Shown one piece after another: positions 1 to 7,559 of a stretch of DNA of 64,000 nucleotides. The notes under the pieces were generated by a model. That model made no database searches and had not been told where the DNA came from. It worked only from the letters and a program-made list of their open reading frames with translations. Source of the stretch: Candidatus Chloroploca sp. Khr17 (GTDB lineage: Bacteria; Chloroflexota; Chloroflexia; Chloroflexales; Chloroflexaceae); NCBI RefSeq assembly GCF_004138165.1, contig NZ_RYFF01000001.1, positions 62,001 to 126,000 on the forward strand. Reading direction: 5' to 3'. Made by a program: the position numbers and the translations under genes. Each line of letters begins with the position of its first letter. Within the stretch, counting starts at the first letter, position 1.

Positions 1-1
1 C

Positions 2-91
2 CTGTCACGTCGCGCTGCCAAACGCCGGGCAATCCGTGCTGCTGAAGAGCGCGATTGGGGCGATTGGGACGATGGTCGCCGCCAATCATGA
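2..91 (+). CDS. C-terminal end of an unidentified protein (partial)
   Basis: An open frame enters from the left edge and gives 29 residues before TGA at 89-91. The tail is highly charged, rich in Arg, Ala, Glu and Asp with two Trp, as is common for basic or acidic protein tails. A perfect palindrome overlaps the stop codon, the arrangement seen at other gene ends in this window, which supports a real gene end here. Nothing in these few residues identifies a family. Confidence 0.45.
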   Translation: MSRRAAKRRAIRAAEERDWGDWDDGRRQS

Positions 92-99
92 TTGGCGGC
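78..99. terminator. Perfect 22-bp palindrome over the stop codon
   Basis: The arms GCCGCCAATCA and TGATTGGCGGC are exact reverse complements with no spacer. The stop codon at 89-91 lies at the start of the right arm. There is no T run directly after it, so termination by this structure is an inference from its position. Confidence 0.5.
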
Positions 100-149
100 C
101 AACCCCATGTCTCTTATTGTACACCTGCCCTGCTACGACAACAAAATTT

Positions 150-243
150 GTCATGCTGAACGCAGCGAAGCATTTTGGGTTCTGATGCACACGAGCGGCC
201 CTTTGCTCTGGCTGCGCCTCTGCTCAGGTTGACATGGGGATGG
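150..243. repeat. Dispersed TGTCATGCTGA-type repeat, copy 1
   Basis: The left end TGTCATGCTGAACGCAG (150-166) and the right end around 220-243 (TGCTCAGGTTGACATGGGGA) form an imperfect inverted pair. A second copy with the same ends lies at 44386-44480. Elements of this look, with GTCATNCTGA at one end and TCAGGNTGACA at the other, are common intergenic repeats in many genomes. Function is unknown. Confidence 0.6.
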
Positions 244-253
244 CATCCTGATG

Positions 254-282
254 TTGGCATATGCAAGCCTTTGTTGTAATAC
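254..282 (+). promoter_or_regulatory. Candidate sigma70-type promoter before the YggT-like gene
   Basis: TTGGCA (254-259), a 17-bp spacer and TAATAC (277-282) match a vegetative promoter. Transcription would begin within a few bases of the ATG at 292, so the mRNA would be almost leaderless. No ribosome-binding site is visible before that ATG, which fits. Confidence 0.35.
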
Positions 283-291
283 TACTATACC

Positions 292-678
292 ATGACGCAA
301 AAACGAGCCGAACAGATCCACCGATTAAGCACAAATCCGATCGCTTCCAGCGTGCTGATCGTTGCAGGCGCATGCGAGATGCTGTTGCTCGCCCGGTTGG
401 TAGCGCGGGCGCTTGCCGCACGCCCCGATAATCCGGTGATCATGGTATTGTACACGGTGACAGCCCCTTTCGTGAGGCCCTTTGATTTCTTGAATGCGAC
501 CCAGCCACCTTTCGGGGCTGTGCTGGAATTCTCAACCCTGCTGGTCACCCTGCTGGTGCCGCTGCTTGCCCTCGTGATTTGGCACTATAGAAGTCAGCAC
601 CACGATGGCGTGTACGTTGAGCGCAATGACGCTTGGGAGGCGAGCGCAACTAACCTTTCCGAACGAACGTCAACATAA
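292..678 (+). CDS. YggT family membrane protein
   Basis: This 128-residue protein has hydrophobic stretches at about 18-44 and 80-96 with a soluble tail. The segment TVTAPFVRPF at about 56-65 matches the conserved region of YggT (Ycf19-like) proteins, which are small inner-membrane proteins of uncertain role, often encoded near cell-division or envelope genes. The tail from about residue 97 is polar and charged. No Shine-Dalgarno sequence is visible, and the promoter at 254-282 suggests a nearly leaderless transcript. The next gene on the same strand, another membrane protein, follows after 50 bp, so the two may be co-transcribed. Family assignment rests on this motif and the topology only. 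Confidence 0.7.
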   Translation: MTQKRAEQIHRLSTNPIASSVLIVAGACEMLLLARLVARALAARPDNPVIMVLYTVTAPFVRPFDFLNATQPPFGAVLEFSTLLVTLLVPLLALVIWHYRSQHHDGVYVERNDAWEASATNLSERTST

Positions 679-728
679 GAAGATATGTTGTTCGTTTTAG
701 AAGTGCCAACTTCATAATATTGCTCTAG

Positions 729-1145
729 ATGATGACAATGCTAGAAAACCTTAGTACTATTTTTTTTTGGATCCTGGTTGCCATGGGTGTTGCGCTGTTC
801 ATTGCGGTGATCGGGCTCGCCTTGATGTGGCACCAGATCAAGGCGCTGCGTGTGCCGTACCACGCGGGCTTTTTTACGACCCTCCAGTATGTTCCGCTCT
901 CACTGGTCATTTTGCTCGACTTGCTCGATTTTGCGCTCGATATTTTTGCTGCGCCGATTAGCTGGATTACCCTGGATCGCCTAGGGCTGCGTGGCTTGCG
1001 CAATAAGGCGGCGCTTGAGGCGCTCATTCCCTTTACTCAGCCGATTCCAACGTTTACCATTGCCTGGATCGCAACCCGTCTGCTCGATCTTGATGATACC
1101 GTTGTACCACAATTTATTGCTGGAGATGACCGTTCCCATGGATAG
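729..1145 (+). CDS. Small membrane protein of unknown function
   Basis: This protein has 138 residues. Strongly hydrophobic segments lie at about 8-34 and 47-75, with a further amphipathic stretch near 105-120. I do not recognise a family. The cluster of ATG codons at 729, 732 and 738 leaves the exact start uncertain, and none has a clear ribosome-binding site. It follows the YggT-like gene on the same strand. A 21-bp-stem hairpin begins 8 bp after its stop and probably ends the unit. Membrane location is inferred from hydrophobicity only. Confidence 0.6.
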   Translation: MMTMLENLSTIFFWILVAMGVALFIAVIGLALMWHQIKALRVPYHAGFFTTLQYVPLSLVILLDLLDFALDIFAAPISWITLDRLGLRGLRNKAALEALIPFTQPIPTFTIAWIATRLLDLDDTVVPQFIAGDDRSHG

Positions 1146-1153
1146 TTGTTGTT

Positions 1154-1198
1154 TTGTCGCGCAGCAAGGTTAGCGTAGCTAACCTTGCTGCGCGACAA
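1154..1198. terminator. Hairpin, 21-bp perfect stem, 3-nt loop (GTA)
   Basis: The arms at 1154-1174 and 1178-1198 are exact reverse complements around GTA. It follows the membrane protein gene and runs up to a possible upstream ATG of the next gene, which argues that translation of that gene begins further down. No T run follows, so it is not a textbook intrinsic terminator. Confidence 0.65.
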
Positions 1199-1224
1199 TG
1201 GAGTTGAGGGCGGTGAGGAGCAAG

Positions 1225-3306
1225 ATGATGACGGATGAGCCGGTACGCTTCAGGGGGGCCTGTCCCCACGATTGTCCCGATACGTGCGCAACGATTACCG
1301 AGGTGCAGGATGGGCGGGCCGTTCGGTTTTATGCTGATCCAGCACATCCGGTGACCCGCGGCTGGCTCTGCGCTAAGGTGCGCCCCTATCTTGAACGGGT
1401 GACAAGTGATGAGCGTCTGCTCTATCCGTTGCGGCGGGTAGGCCCCAAGGGCGCAGGTCAGTGGCAACGGATCAGTTGGGACGAGGCACTTGCCACCATT
1501 GCTGTCCGCTGGCAGGCGCTTATTGCTCAGTACGGAGCAGCGGCGATCCTGCCCTATTCGTATAGTGGCACCCTGGGCCTGGTGCAGACGGTGATGATGG
1601 ATGCACGTCTCTGGGGGCGGATGGGGGCAAGTGGGCTCGAGCGGGCGATCTGTTCGGCGGCGGCTCACGCAGCCGTGATGGCAACCCTCGGGGCACGCCA
1701 TAGTGCCGATTATGCCGATGTGCGCCAGAGCAAACTGGTCTTGATCTGGGGACACAATCCTGCGAGTACCGGGCCACATTTTATGCCCTTTCTCCGCGAG
1801 GCGCAGAAAGCCGGTACTTATGTGGTCGTTATCGATCCGCGCCGCACGCTGACGGCACGCTCGGCGGATGAACATCTGCAGCCCCGTCCCGCGACTGATG
1901 GGGCGCTGGCCCTCGGGTTGATGCATGTGATCTTTGCCGAGGGTTTGCACGATGAGGCCTGGCTTGAGGCGTATAGCCACGGCTGGCGTGAACTGCGCGA
2001 ACGAGCTCGTGCGTATTCACCTGATCACGTTGCTGCCATCACGGGGATACCTGCCGAAACAATTGTTAACCTGGCTCGTCGTTATGCGACGACGAAACCA
2101 GCCCTGCTCAAGACAGCCGATGGTGTGCAGCGGCATCAAAATGGCGGCCAGATCTTTCGCGCTCTGCTCTGCTTGCCTGCGCTCGTTGGGCAGTATGGTG
2201 TACGGGGTGGGGGGCTAGGCTATTCAACTGGCGGCTATGCCACCTGGGATGCCGAGGCGCTGAGCCATCGCAGCGAGTGCCCACCGGTGCCGCGGGTGAT
2301 CAATATGAATCGCCTTGGGGCAGCCCTGACTGGCGAAGTGACCGATCCGCCCATCAAATCACTCTTTGTCTACTGTGCCAATCCGGTGGCGTCGTCGCCC
2401 AATGCCGGCCTGATCGTCGAGGGCCTCAAGCGCGAAGATCTCTTTACGGTGGTACACGAGCAATTTATGACTGATACCGCCGACTATGCCGATCTCGTTT
2501 TGCCTGCCACAACCCAGCTTGAGCACACGGATCTCCATCGGGCCTATGGGCATCGTTACCTGCAATACAATCATGCGGCGGTTGTGCCCCCCGGCGAGTG
2601 CAAAAGCAACTGGGACGTGAGTCGTCTGCTCGCCCATGCCATGGGCTATACCGAACCCTGGCTGCACGAGAGCGCCGAAGAGGCGCTTGCTGGGGTACTT
2701 GAAGCTTCGCGGGCGACGAATCCCTATCTCACCGGCATTACCCTCGAACGCCTGCAACAAGAGGGGACAGTGCCGTTGCACTTTACCGAAGCAACCGACA
2801 TCCCCTTTGGGGATCTGCGTTTTGCGACGCCTTCAGGCAAGGTTGAACTCGCCTCGCGTCTGATGGAAGCCCGTGGGCTTGACCCCTTGCCCTACTATGA
2901 AGAGCCCGCCGAGTATGTCGCGGCACGGGCGTATGGTGCAACCGGTGGGCTGATCCTCATTTCGGGCGCATCGCACCACTTTGTCTCGTCGAGTCTGGCG
3001 AATCAACCTAGCTTGCGGGCCAAAGAGGGCGAACCATTCATTGAAATACATCCATCTGATGCGGCGCAACGTCAGATCAGTGATGGCGCGTATGTGATTG
3101 TAGAAAACCAGCGGGGTTGGTGTGAACTGCGCGTCCGCGTTACCGACGATGTCCCGCCTGGCGTGGCCGTGGCCCCCAAAGGCCCCTGGGCAAAATTCTC
3201 CCGTCATCAGCGCAACATCAACTGGACAACCCCCGATGCCCTGGCTGATCTCGCTGGACAGAGCACGTTTCATTCAAATATTGTCTATGTTCGGCCTGCC
3301 TCATAG
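1225..3306 (+). CDS. Molybdopterin-dependent oxidoreductase (bis-MGD family)
   Basis: This 693-residue protein belongs to the DMSO reductase superfamily of molybdenum or tungsten enzymes. An N-terminal [4Fe-4S] site is visible as C-x3-C-x3-C (residues 13, 17, 21) with a fourth Cys at 49. The molybdopterin region includes NPASTGPHF and IDPRRT, and the C-terminal dinucleotide-binding domain includes KGPWAKFSRHQRN. Cys143 (AICSAA) sits where such enzymes have their Cys, Sec or Ser metal ligand, so no selenocysteine is needed. An ATG at 1198 is in frame but lies inside a hairpin. GAGGAG at 1215-1220 points to 1225 or 1228. No twin-arginine signal is seen, so it is probably cytoplasmic. The substrate is unknown, and no partner iron-sulfur or membrane subunit lies beside it. 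Confidence 0.9.
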   Translation: MMTDEPVRFRGACPHDCPDTCATITEVQDGRAVRFYADPAHPVTRGWLCAKVRPYLERVTSDERLLYPLRRVGPKGAGQWQRISWDEALATIAVRWQALIAQYGAAAILPYSYSGTLGLVQTVMMDARLWGRMGASGLERAICSAAAHAAVMATLGARHSADYADVRQSKLVLIWGHNPASTGPHFMPFLREAQKAGTYVVVIDPRRTLTARSADEHLQPRPATDGALALGLMHVIFAEGLHDEAWLEAYSHGWRELRERARAYSPDHVAAITGIPAETIVNLARRYATTKPALLKTADGVQRHQNGGQIFRALLCLPALVGQYGVRGGGLGYSTGGYATWDAEALSHRSECPPVPRVINMNRLGAALTGEVTDPPIKSLFVYCANPVASSPNAGLIVEGLKREDLFTVVHEQFMTDTADYADLVLPATTQLEHTDLHRAYGHRYLQYNHAAVVPPGECKSNWDVSRLLAHAMGYTEPWLHESAEEALAGVLEASRATNPYLTGITLERLQQEGTVPLHFTEATDIPFGDLRFATPSGKVELASRLMEARGLDPLPYYEEPAEYVAARAYGATGGLILISGASHHFVSSSLANQPSLRAKEGEPFIEIHPSDAAQRQISDGAYVIVENQRGWCELRVRVTDDVPPGVAVAPKGPWAKFSRHQRNINWTTPDALADLAGQSTFHSNIVYVRPAS

Positions 3307-3333
3307 CTTTGATTCAGGGATGGGGTCTGGAGG

Positions 3334-3475
3334 TTTGGGGGCCTGCGGCCCCCAGGAATCTTTCTTTCGCTGGAAAAAAGTCAGCATAGCTGGCTTTTTT
3401 CCAGCGAAAGAAGCCAGGTTTTGGGGCGTAGCCCCAGCAATCCTTGTTGCTCTGGTTCCCAACCAGAGCAACAAG
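3334..3475. repeat. Cluster of four hairpins, all with 3-nt loops
   Basis: Four inverted repeats stand in a row: 3334-3352 (GGGGGCC, loop TGC), 3362-3412 (24-bp stem with one G:T pair, loop ATA), 3422-3436 (TGGGGC, loop GTA) and 3443-3475 (15-bp stem, loop CCC). They fill the space between the oxidoreductase and the next gene. A similar cluster lies at 21018-21115. The first could act as a terminator, while the last ends 13 bp before the next start codon. Confidence 0.75.
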
Positions 3476-3488
3476 AGGGGTTTTCTGT

Positions 3489-3818
3489 ATGAACTTCTTC
3501 CGGCGTTTGTTTGGCGGTCAGGCCCAACAAGAAGATCCTGCGCTGCACCTCTATGTGCAGTGCAGCCGTTGTGGCGCACCGGTGCATGTGCGGGTGCATC
3601 GCTACAATGATCTCACCGTGCTCTACGATGACAACGAGAGCGTCGAAGGCTACCATTTGCGGAAAGAGATCATGGATGCGCGCTGTTTTCGGCTGATGTA
3701 TGCCGAACTCACCTTCGACCGGAAACGCAATGAGATAAGCCGATCGATCGAGGGTGGAGAATTCATTACGCAGGAAACCTATGCCCAACTTGTGGCTGAG
3801 CAAGCGAGGTCGGTGTGA
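3489..3818 (+). CDS. Small CxxC protein of unknown function
   Basis: This protein has 109 residues. It begins MNFFRRLFGG, a short basic amphipathic N-terminus typical of Chloroflexota small proteins, and has one CSRCG motif at about residues 26-30 that could bind a metal or form a disulfide. The rest is charged and soluble. AGAGGGG lies 8 bp before the ATG at 3489; an in-frame ATG at 3444 falls inside a hairpin and is rejected. Its last bases overlap the GTG start of the next membrane protein gene by 4 bp (GTGA), so the two are translationally coupled and probably work together. I do not recognise the family. Confidence 0.7.
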   Translation: MNFFRRLFGGQAQQEDPALHLYVQCSRCGAPVHVRVHRYNDLTVLYDDNESVEGYHLRKEIMDARCFRLMYAELTFDRKRNEISRSIEGGEFITQETYAQLVAEQARSV

Positions 3819-4192
3819 AGGTCTCTCTGGCTTTTTTAATTCCGCTTGGGGTGAGTGCGCTGCTTGGCTGGATCGGGGGGAGTGCGTTTCGCTGGACGAG
3901 TCCCGAGCAAGCCTGGAATCTCTTTACGGCGGCCTTTCTCTGGACACTGATTTCCGCAGCGGGAACAACCATTGGTCGCTTTGCCGGTGAACGGGTGCGC
4001 CGGGGCAACTGGCGCCGCGGGCTCTGGCTGGCAAACACGCAGACTTTTCCTTTGACGACGGTGTTCCTCACGGCCGCGTTCTTCGTCGGTGCGCCTTCTG
4101 GTGGATCAGTGGTGGTGATTCTCTACGTATGTACTCTGGTGGTGGCAGTAGCGATGAGTTTGCTTGGCGTATTGAGTTCGCCCTATCGCTGA
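3815..4192 (+). CDS. Four-helix membrane protein of unknown function
   Basis: This 125-residue protein starts at a GTG that overlaps the stop of the preceding gene. Hydrophobic segments lie at about 4-24, 36-52, 76-92 and 97-118, suggesting four membrane helices. A short basic loop (about 58-68, rich in Arg) lies between the second and third, so that loop is probably cytoplasmic by the positive-inside rule. It forms a pair with the CxxC protein before it. No family is recognised. The 250 bp after it contain only repeats. Confidence 0.65.
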   Translation: MKVSLAFLIPLGVSALLGWIGGSAFRWTSPEQAWNLFTAAFLWTLISAAGTTIGRFAGERVRRGNWRRGLWLANTQTFPLTTVFLTAAFFVGAPSGGSVVVILYVCTLVVAVAMSLLGVLSSPYR

Positions 4193-4226
4193 CTCAGTTC
4201 CCATCCTTTGCAAATAAGACGGGTTG

Positions 4227-4289
4227 TTTGACGCAAAGGCGCCGAGGCGCAAAGCTCCGCATGGAGATGGATCAAACCTTTGCGTCAAA
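4227..4289. repeat. TTTGACGCAAAGG element, complete copy
   Basis: TTTGACGCAAAGG at 4227-4239 and its exact reverse complement at 4277-4289 bound a 63-bp element that also holds GGCGC-GAGGCGCAAAG. Related copies are at 38541-38592 (right arm decayed), 15148-15177 (one side) and 11592-11604 (one arm). In three of the four places it lies next to the GGAGTG-type palindrome family. Confidence 0.75.
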
Positions 4290-4356
4290 TCATCAGAGAT
4301 GTCATGCACAGACTACGCATGCGTTCGCACATAACAAACCTAACGGGTTTGTAAAC

Positions 4357-4394
4357 AGGAGTGACGGCTTTAGCCGGCTAAAGCCGTCACTCCT
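4357..4394. repeat. Perfect 38-bp palindrome, GGCTTTAGCC core
   Basis: The arms at 4357-4375 and 4376-4394 are exact reverse complements around TTTAGCCGGCTAAA. A copy at 15048-15083 differs at one stem position in both arms (A:T here, C:G there), so the change is compensatory. It lies 51 bp before the nucleotidyltransferase gene. Confidence 0.8.
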
Positions 4395-4445
4395 CAGACA
4401 CAAATCGTCTAGGCTTGCTATAGCATTATCAAAAGGCACGCACCA

Positions 4446-4982
4446 ATGGCAATTTGTACGTTGGAGACGCTGGTTGAGGAACGTGCTCACTGGGGAGAAC
4501 AGGGTTTGCGTGTGGTGTTAACCAACGGGATCTTTGATCTGCTGCATGCGGGCCACGTGGAGTATCTGACGCGGGCACGTGCGCTTGGGGATCGGTTGAT
4601 TGTCGCCCTCAACTCGGATGCGTCGAGCCGAGCGCTCAAAGGGGCGCAACGTCCGCTGATCCCCGAAGAGGATCGGGCGTTGCTGTTGAATGCCTTGCGC
4701 CCGGTCGACTATGTGACCGTCTTTGCTGAACTGACCGCCGAGCACGTGGTAGCTGCGTTGCGTCCCGATCTCTATGTCAAAGGGGGCGATTATGCCAGCA
4801 CGCCCGATCTTTCACCAGATCTGAGCCGCTTGCCCGAGGCAAGACTGGTGCTCAGTTATGGCGGTGAGGTGCAACTGTTGCCGTATAGCGCCGGTCGTAG
4901 TACGACCACGTTGATCGAGCGGATCGTGACTGTCTATGGACGCGATCCCTTGGCTCAGGACGAAGCCTCCAGAAAACGCTGA
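4446..4982 (+). CDS. rfaE2: RfaE2/HldE-type cytidylyltransferase-fold nucleotidyltransferase
   Basis: This 178-residue protein has the TNGIFDLLHAGHVEYL signature (about 26-41), with the HxGH pair at His34 and His37 that binds the nucleotide, and KGGDY near 112-116. The length and order match the stand-alone adenylyltransferase that makes ADP-glycero-manno-heptose from heptose 1-phosphate (the second domain of HldE). AAAGG lies before the ATG. No partner kinase or isomerase lies nearby, and Chloroflexota are not classic LPS makers, so the real sugar phosphate could be different. It ends at a hairpin shared with the convergent epimerase gene. Confidence 0.8.
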   Translation: MAICTLETLVEERAHWGEQGLRVVLTNGIFDLLHAGHVEYLTRARALGDRLIVALNSDASSRALKGAQRPLIPEEDRALLLNALRPVDYVTVFAELTAEHVVAALRPDLYVKGGDYASTPDLSPDLSRLPEARLVLSYGGEVQLLPYSAGRSTTTLIERIVTVYGRDPLAQDEASRKR

Positions 4983-5032
4983 TGGTACGCACACAAGATG
5001 CGAACTGGGCTGACATCTTGTGTACGTACCAT
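4982..5032. terminator. Shared hairpin between convergent genes
   Basis: An 18-19-bp stem with a single mismatch encloses a 12-nt loop. It starts on the last base of the plus-strand gene and ends 5 bp from the stop of the minus-strand gene, so it can serve both strands. Confidence 0.6.
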
Positions 5033-5037
5033 TAGCG

Positions 5038-6078
5038 TTAAAAGAAGACCTTGACTACCTTGAGAATTCCCTGGTTCCAGGGGACACGGTGCGAAACGCC
5101 GGTGGCATGCTGGAAATCGCCGAGGTGGTTGATGTACCAGCGATAGTTGCGCACCAGCGCATCCTTGTTGGAGTATTTCGGTTCAAACCCCAGGATGCGG
5201 GCGGCTTTCTCCACCGAAACAAAAGAATCTTCGGTGACCGTGCCATAGGCCCATTTGTAGACTGGCGAAAGCTTGAGGCGTTCGAGCACGACCAGCGCTG
5301 CCGTCATCGGGGCAGCCGGGAAGGTGATAATCTTTTTGCCAAAGCCGGCAGCATCCAGAACGGCCTGAAAGTCCTCTTTGATCGTTGTAAAGACTTTGGC
5401 ACCAATATTGAAGGTATCATTGACCTGTTCGCGCTCAAGCGTTGCGCAGCGATAGATTGCTTCGCACAGGTCTTCAACATCAAGCAACTGATAACGATTC
5501 TTGCCGTTGCCTGGCAGCGGGAAGTTTTTGCCGTCTTTGGCCCAATCGTAGAGCATCGCAAAAATGCCGAGGCGTTCAGGTCCAATAAACGATTTGGGTC
5601 GTAGAATCGGGACGCACATGCCTTGTTCACGATAGCTGAGGCAGATCTGCTCGGCTTTGACTTTGGCTTCGCCATACGGCCCAACCCCATCCATTGGATC
5701 GCTTTCGAGCAGCGGATGATGATCGGGAATGCCATAGACGGCTGTGGTTGAGATGTGGATAAAACGCTCGACATTCTGGGTCTGCGCCGTCTGAATGACA
5801 TTGCGCGTGCCGTCAATATCGGTCGAAAAGATGTCTGCGGGTTTGTAAAGAGGAAGGGCCGCAGCGGTATGGACAACGATGTCAACCCCCGCCATAGCAC
5901 GTTCAACCGCGGCCTTATCACGAATATCGCCAGTATGCACTTCGACACGATCACGTTCGGGGTAGTCGAAGGGGGCAATATCAAGCGAACGCACAGCATA
6001 GCCGCGCTCAAGCAAATACCGGGCCAGGTTGATGCCTAAAAACCCGGCCCCACCAGTAATCAAAACCGTTTTACTCAT
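5038..6078 (-). CDS. NAD-dependent epimerase/dehydratase (extended SDR)
   Basis: This 346-residue protein opens with the Rossmann motif TGGAGFLG (8-15). Ser110 and the YxxxK pair Tyr135/Lys139 supply the catalytic residues of extended short-chain dehydrogenases, the group that holds UDP-sugar epimerases and sterol-type dehydrogenases. The C-terminal part, with KWAYGTVTEDSF and GFEPKY, resembles the 3-beta-hydroxysteroid dehydrogenase/epimerase type more than GalE. Substrate is not predictable. It follows the DUF190/CBS gene by 12 bp on the same strand, so the pair is probably an operon read from the promoter at 7383-7412. Confidence 0.8.
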   Translation of the reverse strand: MSKTVLITGGAGFLGINLARYLLERGYAVRSLDIAPFDYPERDRVEVHTGDIRDKAAVERAMAGVDIVVHTAAALPLYKPADIFSTDIDGTRNVIQTAQTQNVERFIHISTTAVYGIPDHHPLLESDPMDGVGPYGEAKVKAEQICLSYREQGMCVPILRPKSFIGPERLGIFAMLYDWAKDGKNFPLPGNGKNRYQLLDVEDLCEAIYRCATLEREQVNDTFNIGAKVFTTIKEDFQAVLDAAGFGKKIITFPAAPMTAALVVLERLKLSPVYKWAYGTVTEDSFVSVEKAARILGFEPKYSNKDALVRNYRWYINHLGDFQHATGVSHRVPWNQGILKVVKVFF

Positions 6079-6090
6079 ATTCCAGGTACC

Positions 6091-7362
6091 TTATTCACTC
6101 TGTTGCAAAAGAGCTCGGACGAGTCCACCAGGCGCTATTATACCCAATAATGTCTGTTCGCCATTCACGACGGGCAATTGGGTCGCTTGAAGCTCGATCA
6201 GGCGATGGGCCGCGTCGATCAGGCTCATCTCGGGGACAAGGGAAGGAGGCGGCGGCTCAAGCAGTTCAGCAAGGGGACGATCGCGCCCTGGCAAGCTGGC
6301 CTTCTCTGGGGGCTCAGGCTGCTGAAGGGCGATCAGTAATTTCGTTCGTTCTTCGCCAGCCAACCCCTTCAAGACTGAGCCAAGGGTGAGCATACCAACG
6401 AGGCGACGCTCAGGATCAAGGACAAAGAGCGGCTGAAGGCGCGTTGCCAACAGTTGCGTCAGGGCATGGTTGAGCGGTTGCGTTGTGGTTGCCGCTTGAA
6501 AGACCGTCTGCATCACTAGGCTCACCGGGGGTGGAGGTTCAGCCTCACGCACTGCGGATTCATCAGCACTGCTCTGGGCTTGCGTTACCGCTTCACGCAA
6601 GATAGCGTCTTCATCAAGCAGACCAACGAGTCGGCGGTGACGATCCACCACAGGTACCTGGCGGAGGCCCCATTCGATCATCGTGGTCAGCGCCTGCGGG
6701 ATCGCGATCGTCTCCATAACACACCGTGGTTCCGTCGTCATGATGCTGCCGACCGTGAGGTCGTTCAGCCGTTGCACGAGCGGTTCACGTTCAGCAGAGG
6801 TTAACCTGGTGAGCATCCAGACGGGCATCCGTAGCGGTGAACGCCAGGTTACATCCTGGTCGGTCAGGGTGCCCACGAGCTGGCCAGTCGCATCAACCAC
6901 AGGTAAAACCGCAAGTTTATCGGTGACCAAATGGCGCAAGGCCTCAAGCAACGGGGTAGCACTGGTAACGGTAGGAGGTTCGGTTTGCATCAGATCGCCA
7001 ACCGAGCGATCAGCGCTGAACGGCCCGCGCGCACGCAACGTCGCGCGATAGACAGGCACCGGCTCGCTGGTCACCATCGCCTCACCACAGAGATCGTCGA
7101 GCAGCGGCAAAATGCGGACAACCCGCTCGGGGCGATCTAGCCATTCGATGATGACCGGTAGATCGTACCCCGACTCATTGAGCATGGCGAGACGACCACG
7201 CTGCCCCGGCCCAAACCCGGCCAGCCCCGTCAGCGCCGTGGCTCCGGTCGCCCCGGCACTGCGGAGCCGTTCGAGAATCGCCAGATAGAGTGGGCCACCT
7301 TGCCACTGATCGCTCTGGCTAAGATAGATGCGCACCCGCTGAACACTTGCCTCAACCGCCAT
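6091..7362 (-). CDS. DUF190 domain protein with four CBS modules
   Basis: This 423-residue protein has an N-terminal DUF190 (PII-like) domain at about 5-105 and four CBS motifs at about 120-175, 203-257, 280-335 and 365-419, that is two Bateman pairs. CBS pairs usually bind adenine nucleotides, and DUF190 has a fold related to PII signalling proteins and is often found beside CrcB fluoride channels, but no channel gene is here. The ORF could begin at GTG 7365, but AGGAGG lies 8 bp before ATG 7362. It is likely a soluble sensor of energy status. The downstream SDR is 12 bp away; a functional link is only inferred from that. Confidence 0.85.
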   Translation of the reverse strand: MAVEASVQRVRIYLSQSDQWQGGPLYLAILERLRSAGATGATALTGLAGFGPGQRGRLAMLNESGYDLPVIIEWLDRPERVVRILPLLDDLCGEAMVTSEPVPVYRATLRARGPFSADRSVGDLMQTEPPTVTSATPLLEALRHLVTDKLAVLPVVDATGQLVGTLTDQDVTWRSPLRMPVWMLTRLTSAEREPLVQRLNDLTVGSIMTTEPRCVMETIAIPQALTTMIEWGLRQVPVVDRHRRLVGLLDEDAILREAVTQAQSSADESAVREAEPPPPVSLVMQTVFQAATTTQPLNHALTQLLATRLQPLFVLDPERRLVGMLTLGSVLKGLAGEERTKLLIALQQPEPPEKASLPGRDRPLAELLEPPPPSLVPEMSLIDAAHRLIELQATQLPVVNGEQTLLGIIAPGGLVRALLQQSE

Positions 7363-7382
7363 CACATGTTCCTCCTCCCGTG

Positions 7383-7412
7383 ATTATAGCGCAAAGCATG
7401 GCGGCAGGGCAA
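7383..7412 (-). promoter_or_regulatory. Promoter of the DUF190-SDR operon
   Basis: Read on the minus strand, TTGCCC (7407-7412), an 18-bp spacer and TATAAT (7383-7388) precede the ATG at 7362. The leader would be about 14 nt and contains GGAGGAGG. Confidence 0.6.
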
Positions 7413-7482
7413 TGGCTCCCCGTCCTCGCCCTGAAGGAGAAACTGTTGCTTGCCTTTGGCTCGGGGTCAACGGCGCATGAAG

Positions 7483-7540
7483 AGACCTCACAGGTCTTGA
7501 TGCTGGCGTCCCAATGCGAACGAGCAGACCTGTGAGGTCT
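7483..7540. repeat. 58-bp inverted-repeat element, copy 1
   Basis: The 15-bp ends AGACCTCACAGGTCT and AGACCTGTGAGGTCT enclose a 28-bp centre containing GGCGTCCCAATGCG. Same-length copies are at 38693-38750 and, inverted, at 52842-52899; shortened copies are at 48771-48803 and 38803-38817. The even size and conserved centre suggest a small non-autonomous mobile element or a structured repeat. Confidence 0.8.
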
Positions 7541-7559
7541 TCTTTGCAAGGTATTGATC

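Noticed and set aside
1225-3306. Selenocysteine site in the molybdopterin enzyme, given selA nearby
   Set aside because: The frame has no internal TGA, and the ligand position is occupied by Cys143.
4129-4521. 130-codon plus-strand open frame
   Set aside because: It spans the end of one gene, two repeats and the start of the next in the wrong frame.
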